A DNA stretch of 5,523 nt, from positions 1,150 to 6,672 of the forward strand of contig MGSR01000167.1 of NCBI GenBank assembly GCA_001798565.1, in the 5' to 3' direction. Under the pieces are notes generated by a model. It saw nothing but the letters and a program-made list of their open reading frames with translations, had not been told where the DNA came from and searched no databases. The DNA is from Deltaproteobacteria bacterium RIFCSPLOWO2_12_FULL_60_16 (GTDB lineage: Bacteria > Desulfobacterota > Binatia > UBA9968). The first letter of the stretch is position 1. Each line of letters starts with the position of its first letter. Both the position numbers and the translations under genes were made by a program. Of the stretch, positions 1 through 4,503 are shown one piece after another.

Positions 1-771
1 GAGGCGATGGGCGTGCGCGGCGTGGTTTTAAAATCGCACTGGTGGCCGACGGTCAGCGTCGTTCCCTACATCCTGGCCTCGGTAAAAACCAGCGTCACTC
101 TTTGGTCCAGCGTGGCGCTCAACTCATGCGCCGGGGGGCCCAGCCCCTGCGTGATCGAAGCCTGCGCGGAGCTGGGCGGAAAAGTGATCTTTCTCCCGAC
201 GTGGAGCGCGCGCAACGACATCGAGCGCAAAGGCTTCAGCCACCGGCTGCGCTCGACCTACGAGCGCTTCGGCAAATTCGACAATCCGGGATTTGTCTTT
301 ATCGATGACAAGGGGCAACTGCTCCCGCTAGGGCGCGAGATCATCGAGTGCTGCAAGGCCTATGGCCTGGTCCTGGGGACCGGACACGTCTCATGGCAGG
401 AATCGCTCGCCTTTGCCCAGGCGGCGCGCGACATGGGTTTCAAGCAACTAATTATCAATCATCCGCTGACTGCTTTTATCGGCGCGCCGCTCGATGCGCT
501 TAAGCGCGCGGCGGAGATGGGAGCGTTTATCGAAACCTGCTGGAACCAGCTCGCGCCGGGCCGGATGGACTCTCCCGAGCTTGTGCAGAAGCTTAAGACC
601 ATCGGGATTCAGCAGGTCGTCGCCAGCACCGACTATTTTCGCCCTTACAGCCCCAACCCGCCGGAGCTGCTGCGCATGTTTTTGGGGATGCTGCACGAGG
701 GGGGGCTGAGCAAAGAGGAAATCAAGCAGGTCGCCTGCGCGAACCCCGCGCGGGTGATGGGACTGGAGTGA
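1..771 (+). CDS. DUF6282 family amidohydrolase-like protein, 5' end outside the window
   Basis: Probably a metal-dependent hydrolase of the amidohydrolase/TIM-barrel type; the substrate is unknown. The frame is open to the left edge, and the first visible residues (EAMGVRGVVLKSH) match an internal family segment normally preceded by an N-terminal metal-binding His motif. The ATG at 7 is therefore very likely internal, and the true start lies upstream. Counting from that Met, candidate metal ligands are His11 (LKSH), His127 (GTGHVS), His152 (INHPL) and Asp209 (ASTDY). The C-terminus (SKEEIKQVACANPARVMGLE) is the usual end of amidohydrolase-like barrels, so the 3' end is intact. It stops at TGA 769-771. 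It is convergent with the lyase-family gene, with 8 bases between them. The DUF6282 assignment rests on remembered motif spacing; the broader amidohydrolase-like call is safer. Confidence 0.75.
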   Translation, partial: EAMGVRGVVLKSHWWPTVSVVPYILASVKTSVTLWSSVALNSCAGGPSPCVIEACAELGGKVIFLPTWSARNDIERKGFSHRLRSTYERFGKFDNPGFVFIDDKGQLLPLGREIIECCKAYGLVLGTGHVSWQESLAFAQAARDMGFKQLIINHPLTAFIGAPLDALKRAAEMGAFIETCWNQLAPGRMDSPELVQKLKTIGIQQVVASTDYFRPYSPNPPELLRMFLGMLHEGGLSKEEIKQVACANPARVMGLE

Positions 772-779
772 ATATTTTC

Positions 780-1646
780 TTACTTCTTCCGGCTCACCAG
801 CGCCCTCATTTCTTGAGTGGTCACGGCATCTTTTAGAGCGGTGGCGGTTCCGGAATCTCGGATCTCCAGGGCCAGACGCTTGACCGCCGCGATAGCGGCC
901 TTGGTGAAGGCGGAGCCGTAGCTGACTCTTGCGACTCCGAGATCCTGGAGCTCGCGCGCGCCGGGGGCCTTGAGCCCCGCGAGGATGCTCACCGGCGCCT
1001 TGATCTCCCGCGCCAGCCGGCCGATGATCTCCCGCTCTTCGATGTGCAGGAAGAAGACGCAGTCGGCCCCGGCCGCCGCGTAGATATTTCCCCGCCGGAT
1101 CCCCTCCTCCAAGGCGCGCTTCGGATCGTCCGACATCACCAGGAACGAATCCACCCGGGCGTTGAGAAAAAACTCGCTTTCCAGCTCCCGCCTCGCTGCC
1201 ATGACCGCAGCGATCTTGTCCAACTGCTCCCCGACCTCAACCAAACGGCGCGGCTCGTTCTTCCTTTGCTCCGCGCCGTCCTCCAGGTTCATCCCGGCGC
1301 AACCCACCGCTATCAAAGCCCGCACGGTTGCGCCGACGGCGACGGCGTCGCCGTAGCCCCGCTCCGCGTCGGCGTTCACGGGGACAGAGACCGCGGCCGC
1401 GATCTCGCCTGTGACCGCGACCGTCTGCTCGCGGCTCATCACCTCGCCGTCCGGATATCCCAGGACAGCCGCGATGCCGCCGCTGGTGCCCTGGATCGCC
1501 TGAAAGCCGAGCTGCTCGAACAGCAAGGCGCTCAGCACGTCGTAGGCGCCGGGCATCACCAGGATCTCGGGCGCGAGCACCAGCTCTCGGAGTCTCCGGC
1601 TCCTGGCGTCGGCAGCGGCGACAATTTCACGGGCAAGCTTCTCCAT
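780..1646 (-). CDS. Isocitrate lyase/PEP mutase family protein
   Basis: A 288-residue TIM-barrel enzyme of the isocitrate lyase/phosphoenolpyruvate mutase superfamily, which makes or breaks C-C or P-C bonds next to a carboxylate using Mg2+. Visible landmarks are MPGAYDVLSA (31-40), GTSGG (53-57), GYPDGEVMS with Asp66, PVNADAERGYG with Asp93 and Glu95 as the metal-site acids, MNLEDG with Glu122, and NARVDSF with Arg164. The gating loop after Glu122 has no Cys-containing KKCGH/KRCGH motif, so isocitrate or methylisocitrate lyase activity is unlikely. It also lacks the PEP mutase loop. An oxaloacetate decarboxylase-like or other 2-oxoacid lyase role is possible, but the substrate cannot be named. 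The ATG at 1646 has a strong GGGAGGG ribosome binding site four bases upstream. It begins 21 bases after the selenoprotein candidate, which suggests one transcript. Stop is TAA. Confidence 0.88.
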   Translation of the reverse strand: MEKLAREIVAAADARSRRLRELVLAPEILVMPGAYDVLSALLFEQLGFQAIQGTSGGIAAVLGYPDGEVMSREQTVAVTGEIAAAVSVPVNADAERGYGDAVAVGATVRALIAVGCAGMNLEDGAEQRKNEPRRLVEVGEQLDKIAAVMAARRELESEFFLNARVDSFLVMSDDPKRALEEGIRRGNIYAAAGADCVFFLHIEEREIIGRLAREIKAPVSILAGLKAPGARELQDLGVARVSYGSAFTKAAIAAVKRLALEIRDSGTATALKDAVTTQEMRALVSRKK

Positions 1647-1650
1647 CGGA

Positions 1651-1658
1651 TCCCTCCC
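1651..1658 (-). promoter_or_regulatory. Ribosome binding site of the lyase-family gene
   Basis: Minus-strand GGGAGGGA ends four bases before the ATG at 1644-1646. It is nearly identical to the site in front of the upstream selenoprotein candidate and fixes the start of the lyase-family gene. Confidence 0.75.
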
Positions 1659-1667
1659 GCGCTTCTC

Positions 1668-2255
1668 TTAGCGGAAGCGCTCTGCGGCGGCGGCTGATGC
1701 GGCCCGCACGGCGGGGAGCGCGCAGAAGCCGTTCGCCTCCACGCCGAAGACCGGATTGAATTTGCTGCGGAAGTTCTCCAAAGCGATGATGGCGGCCAGC
1801 TCCACCAGCTCCTCGTCCGTGAAATGGCGCTTCGCGCGCTTGAAAAAGCGGTCGGTCACCCGTTTTTTGGTGTAGGTCATGCGCTCGGCCAGCTCCAGCG
1901 CCAGCCGCTCGCGGGGAGAAAAGAGAGGATTTTTGCGATAGTCCCCCAGCACCGCCTCCACCTTCTCCGCCGACGCCCCGTTCTGCATCGCACTGGATGC
2001 GTTGATGTCAATTCAAAAGGGGCAGCCGTTGATGTTCGCCGTCTTGACGCAAAGCAGGTGGCGCAGCTCGCCGTCGATGAGCCCGGAGGCGAGGATCCCC
2101 TGGCCGAGGGCCTGGACCCCTTTCTGGATCGTCGGCCTCAGTCCATAGACCCGCGCGGTATTCGACACGAAGCCGTAGCGCTTCTCCTGCTCCTCAAAAA
2201 TGGCGCGCACCTCTTCAGGCGCCTCCTCTTTCGTGACACCTTTGATCCGGGACAT
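1668..2255 (-). CDS. AhpD/carboxymuconolactone decarboxylase-family protein, candidate selenoprotein (CxxU, Sec81)
   Basis: One 195-residue protein if the in-frame TGA at 2013-2015 is read as selenocysteine. Residues 1-80 end in NINGCPF; residues 82-195 continue in the same frame with IDINASSAM. The family signature here is normally a C-x-x-C-(I/V)-D-x-(N/H) redox centre, so the TGA replaces the second Cys (Cys78, Sec81). Glu63 (DGELRHLL) matches the conserved glutamate before the motif. After the TGA the family pattern continues without a gap: PLFSPRERLALELAERMT, then ALENFRSKFN and GVEANGFCALP. Both halves are needed for a complete all-helical domain, and the total length fits the family. 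Start ATG 2255 has a strong ribosome binding site; ATG 1988 after the TGA has none. Relatives act as thiol-dependent hydroperoxide reductases or gamma-carboxymuconolactone decarboxylases. A CxxU pair suggests peroxidase or other thiol redox chemistry, substrate unknown. The alternative is a nonsense-mutated pseudogene or a sequence error. Final stop is TAA. Confidence 0.82.
1985..2000 (-). promoter_or_regulatory. Candidate bacterial SECIS hairpin
   Basis: On the minus strand, 12 bases after the TGA, GCATC (2000-1996) pairs perfectly with GATGC (1989-1985) around the 6-base loop CAGTGC. The E. coli fdhF SECIS has 11 bases after its UGA, then a 17-base upper hairpin with loop AGGUCU, where GU at loop positions 3-4 contacts SelB. 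This candidate has GU at the same loop positions and lies within the coding frame, as bacterial SECIS elements do. The fold was done by hand. A competing hairpin, CGATG (1990-1986) with CGTCG (1975-1971), is possible. Confidence 0.55.
2013..2015 (-). other. In-frame TGA, proposed selenocysteine codon
   Basis: Minus-strand TGA between TTT (Phe80) and ATT (Ile82) sits at the alignment position of the second redox Cys of the CxxC motif. Cys codons TGC and TGT each differ from it by one base. TGA is used as an ordinary stop by the DUF6282 gene, mtaB and rnc, so genome-wide reassignment of TGA is excluded. Confidence 0.75.
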
Positions 2256-2261
2256 AATTTG

Positions 2262-2269
2262 CCCTCCCC
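2262..2269 (-). promoter_or_regulatory. Ribosome binding site of the selenoprotein candidate
   Basis: Minus-strand GGGGAGGG contains a GGAGG core 7 bases before ATG 2253-2255. It shows that translation is set up to begin upstream of the in-frame TGA and not at ATG 1988. Confidence 0.75.
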
Positions 2270-2280
2270 GCTGTAACCGG

Positions 2281-2322
2281 TTTTCAGTTTTCCGCTTTCA
2301 GTTTTTCGCTTTCAGCTTTTCC
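2281..2322. repeat. Heptanucleotide repeat at the rnc 3' end
   Basis: Six consecutive 7-base units on the plus strand: TTTTCAG, TTTTCCG, CTTTCAG, TTTTTCG, CTTTCAG, CTTTTCC. The rnc stop codon lies in the first unit, and the units encode the end of RNase III. Because 7 is not a multiple of 3, the repeat is not a protein repeat. No complementary arm was seen next to it. Confidence 0.8.
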
Positions 2323-3015
2323 CGCCGCCTCTCCGCTGCGCTGCAGCTCTTCCAGGGCCCGCCTTGCCGCCTCCTGCTCGGATTGCTTCTTGCTCTTGCC
2401 TTCACCGCGGCCCAACACTCTGCCGCCGAGAAGAATCTCCGTGGCAAAGCGCTTTTCGTGATCGGGGCCGCTTTCCGCGACCAATCTGTAGCTAGGCGGG
2501 ACGCGAAAGAGCATCTGGCTGATCTCCTGAAGACGGGTTTTATAATCCTGCTGGCCCAGCTTCCGTTCATCGATGTCCGGCGCGAAATAGCGCTCCACGA
2601 CCCGGCGGGCCGCCTGGTACCCTCCGTCCCAGTAAACCCCTCCGAGCACGGCCTCAAACGCCCCGGCAAGAATAGACGCCTTTTCCCGTCCCCCGCTGCG
2701 CTCCTCCCCCTTGCCCATGCGGAGCAACAGGCCCAACCCGAGCTCAGCGGCCTTCTCCGCCAGAACCACCGAGTTGACCAACGAGGCCCGCATCTTGGAG
2801 AGATCTCCCTCGCTTTTCTCGGGAAAGCGATGCATGAGCAGGTCGCTGATCGCGAGGCTCAAAACCGCGTCGCCCAGGAACTCGAGCGTCTCGTTGTGCT
2901 CCTTCCCCTTACCCCGGCCGTGGGAGACATGGGTGAGACAACGCAAAAGGAGCACAGCATCAGAAAAAGAGTAGCCGAGCTCCTTCTGCAAGCGGGATAG
3001 TGGTTCCTTGTCCAC
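2284..3015 (-). CDS. rnc: Ribonuclease III
   Basis: Endoribonuclease that cuts double-stranded RNA, maturing rRNA precursors and some mRNAs. Numbered from GTG 3015 (243 residues), the catalytic domain spans about 5-147 and carries the signature NETLEFLGDAVL (Glu42, Glu45, Asp49), then Glu69 (SEGDLSK) and ILAGAFEAVLGGVY with Glu121. The double-stranded RNA-binding domain is about 156-226 (DYKTRLQE, GPDHEKRF, SKKQSEQEAA). Oddity: Gly118 occupies the place of the metal-binding Asp114 of E. coli (usual ILADAFEA). The start is uncertain. The frame is closed by TGA 3034-3036, TTG 3033 and GTG 3015 are the candidates, and neither has a good ribosome binding site; GTG gives the usual short N-terminus before LSRLQKELGYSF. 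The last dozen residues (ESEKLKAEN) come from a 7-base repeat and are probably non-functional. It lies 32 bases after mtaB and 28 bases before the selenoprotein candidate. Confidence 0.93.
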   Translation of the reverse strand: MDKEPLSRLQKELGYSFSDAVLLLRCLTHVSHGRGKGKEHNETLEFLGDAVLSLAISDLLMHRFPEKSEGDLSKMRASLVNSVVLAEKAAELGLGLLLRMGKGEERSGGREKASILAGAFEAVLGGVYWDGGYQAARRVVERYFAPDIDERKLGQQDYKTRLQEISQMLFRVPPSYRLVAESGPDHEKRFATEILLGGRVLGRGEGKSKKQSEQEAARRALEELQRSGEAAGKAESEKLKAEN

Positions 3016-3033
3016 GACCGTCTTCAGTAGCAA

Positions 3034-3096
3034 TCAGCCATCAGCGCTCAGCTTTCAGCCAAAACTTGGGCTGACTGCTGACAGCTTCCCTGCTGA
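3034..3096. repeat. Heptanucleotide inverted repeat at the mtaB-rnc junction
   Basis: TCAGC recurs at 3034, 3041, 3048 and 3055, exactly 7 bases apart. The complementary GCTGA follows at 3070 and 3077, with a degenerate copy at 3084 and another at 3092. The two arms fold into a hairpin: TCAGC-TT-TCAGCC (3048-3060) pairs with GGCTGA-CT-GCTGA (3069-3081) around an 8-base loop. The mtaB stop (3048-3050), its last codons and the TGA preceding rnc all lie inside the repeat. It could act as a transcript-stabilising or attenuating structure, but there is no U-tract, so it is not a standard terminator. Confidence 0.8.
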
Positions 3097-4415
3097 CCGC
3101 TCGTTCGATCGTCTACGATTTGTCCTGTCAGCCAGCCGCTCGCCAAGCCGTCTATGACAACATCGATTTCGCGGTTGATATCGGCTTCCCCGGCGCGAAG
3201 CAAAACCGGCAGGTAGTTTCTGCTGTAGCCCCTGCGCGCCCCGCTCGCCCGATGCACCGCCCGCTCCACCAGGACGGCCGCCCGCCGCCCGATGAAGCCG
3301 CGGTAAAACTCGCTTTTCTTCTTCGCGCCCAGCTCCCGCATCCTCCCACCCCGTTCCTTTTTGATCGCCGGAGGCACCTGGCCTTCGAGGCCGGCGGCCA
3401 CTGTGCCGCTCCGAATCGAGTAGGGGAACACGTGAAAATAAGTCAGCGGCAGGGAATCGAAGAATTCGAGAGACCGGCGGAAATCTCCGTCGCTTTCACC
3501 CGGGAAGCCGACGATGATGTCGCTTCCCAGCGCCGCGTCCGGAAGCATTTCCCGGGCCGCAGTGACGACCTCCCGATAGTAAGCCGTGTCGTAGTTGCGC
3601 CGCATCCGCTTGAGGATCCGGTCCTCTCCCGCCTGCGCGCACACGTGAAGATGGGGACAGAGCGCGTCCGACCGGGCCATCAGCCGAAGGAGCCGCTCCG
3701 GCAACTCGCGCGGGTCCAGAGAGCTCAAACGCACCCGCGGAATGAGCCCGCGCTCAATGATTCTTTCCAGCAGCGAGGTCAGGTCTATTTTCGGCCGGAG
3801 ATCCTGGCCGTAGCCTCCCAGATGAATGCCGGTCAGCACTATCTCCACAAAGCCCCTCTCGGCCAAAGAGCGGATTTGCGCCAGCACCTCTTCCGGCGCG
3901 ACGCTGCGGCCCGGTCCCCGCGCGGTCGGGATGATGCAGTAGGCGCAGGAATAATTACACCCCTCCTGAATCTTGACAAAGGCGCGCGTATGATCCGGGA
4001 ACTCGCTCGCGCCCAGCACTGGAACGCCCCGCTCTTTTTTGACATCAACGACGGATACCTTCACGCCGTCCGGCCGGTTCTCGTCCGCTTCGCCAACGAA
4101 ACGCACCAAATCATCCAGCCGGTTAAGCCCTACGATGTAATCCACGCCGGGCACCCGGGCGACCTGCCCGGGGTTGACCTGCGCATAACAGCCCGTAAGC
4201 AGCACTCTCGACTCGGGGCTCAGCCGCTTGGCGCGCCGCACCAGCTGGCGCGCCTCCCAGTCGGCGCGGTCCGTTACCGTACAGCTGTTGATGATATAGA
4301 AGTCGGCCTGTTCATCGAAGGGAACAAAGAAGTGCCCGTCCTCAAGGCGCGCCCGAATGACCGCGGAGTCATACTGGTTGATCTTGCAGCCGAGCGTGGT
4401 TATGGCGATCTTCAT
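3048..4415 (-). CDS. mtaB: tRNA (t6A37-C2) methylthiotransferase MtaB
   Basis: Radical SAM enzyme that converts t6A37 to ms2t6A37 in tRNAs reading ANN codons. It has 455 residues from ATG 4415. The N-terminal methylthiotransferase domain (about 1-108) has the three cluster cysteines Cys10 (TLGCKINQYDS), Cys45 (NSCTVT) and Cys76 (TGCYAQ). The radical SAM domain (about 140-370) has CxxxCxxC at Cys153, Cys157 and Cys160 (EGCNYSCAYCIIPTARG). A TRAM RNA-binding region follows (about 375-432). GCKINQ-type N-termini and the overall pattern point to MtaB and away from MiaB or RimO. ATG 4415 is preferred because it starts directly on the family N-terminus and has GAAGG six bases upstream; an upstream ATG at 4451 would add 12 residues from the 7-base repeat region. 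The last 18 or so residues (ending QQSAQVLAES) are repeat-derived. The gene begins 84 bases after mnmA. Confidence 0.94.
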   Translation of the reverse strand: MKIAITTLGCKINQYDSAVIRARLEDGHFFVPFDEQADFYIINSCTVTDRADWEARQLVRRAKRLSPESRVLLTGCYAQVNPGQVARVPGVDYIVGLNRLDDLVRFVGEADENRPDGVKVSVVDVKKERGVPVLGASEFPDHTRAFVKIQEGCNYSCAYCIIPTARGPGRSVAPEEVLAQIRSLAERGFVEIVLTGIHLGGYGQDLRPKIDLTSLLERIIERGLIPRVRLSSLDPRELPERLLRLMARSDALCPHLHVCAQAGEDRILKRMRRNYDTAYYREVVTAAREMLPDAALGSDIIVGFPGESDGDFRRSLEFFDSLPLTYFHVFPYSIRSGTVAAGLEGQVPPAIKKERGGRMRELGAKKKSEFYRGFIGRRAAVLVERAVHRASGARRGYSRNYLPVLLRAGEADINREIDVVIDGLASGWLTGQIVDDRTSGQQGSCQQSAQVLAES

Positions 4416-4421
4416 GCTACG

Positions 4422-4426
4422 CCTTC
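4422..4426 (-). promoter_or_regulatory. Ribosome binding site deciding the mtaB start
   Basis: Minus-strand GAAGG with a 6-base spacer before ATG 4413-4415. It favours this start over the in-frame ATG at 4451, which lies in AT-rich repeat sequence. Confidence 0.5.
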
Positions 4427-4433
4427 GGCAAAG

Positions 4434-4503
4434 GCAAAAGTAGAAAGTCAAAAGTAAAAATCATCCAAAGTGCCCTTCGATGTTTTGCCTTTTTACTTTT
4501 TAC
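4434..4503. repeat. Heptanucleotide inverted repeat between mnmA and mtaB
   Basis: The left arm has 7-base units GCAAAAG, TAGAAAG, TCAAAAG, TAAAAAT (4434-4461). The right arm has TTTTGCC, TTTTTAC, TTTTTAC (4483-4503). AAAAGTAAAAA (4450-4460) is a perfect 11-base inverted match to TTTTTACTTTT (4490-4500) across 29 bases, and AGGCAAAA (4432-4439) is also matched in inverted form at 4483-4490. The mnmA stop lies in the right arm. The stem is AT-rich, so it is a weak terminator candidate at best. Confidence 0.78.

Noticed and set aside
772..779. Bidirectional terminator between the convergent genes
   Set aside because: Only 8 bases, with no GC-rich inverted repeat across the two gene ends.
1044..1697. 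A 217-codon plus-strand open frame antisense to the lyase-family gene
   Set aside because: Low-complexity His/Arg/Leu-rich translation opposite a well-supported gene; a GC-driven shadow.
1668..1988. A separate short CMD-like gene starting at ATG 1988
   Set aside because: No ribosome binding site, and it would lack the redox motif and the N-terminal half. The same frame continues upstream through the TGA.
1668..2255. Genetic code with TGA read as an ordinary amino acid
   Set aside because: Three other genes in the window end at TGA at family-appropriate positions, so TGA is a stop in this genome.
2275..2282. Palindrome AACCGGTT just before the selenoprotein candidate
   Set aside because: Only 8 bases and expected by chance; there is no second copy to suggest an operator.
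1824..3000. Plus-strand open frames opposite the CMD gene and rnc
   Set aside because: No domain signal, no good ribosome binding site noted, and the minus-strand genes explain the sequence.
3120..4457. A 445-codon plus-strand open frame covering almost all of mtaB
   Set aside because: It is antisense to a clear MtaB with all cysteine motifs. Its Arg/Pro/His-rich translation has no recognisable domain, and long antisense frames are expected in GC-rich DNA.
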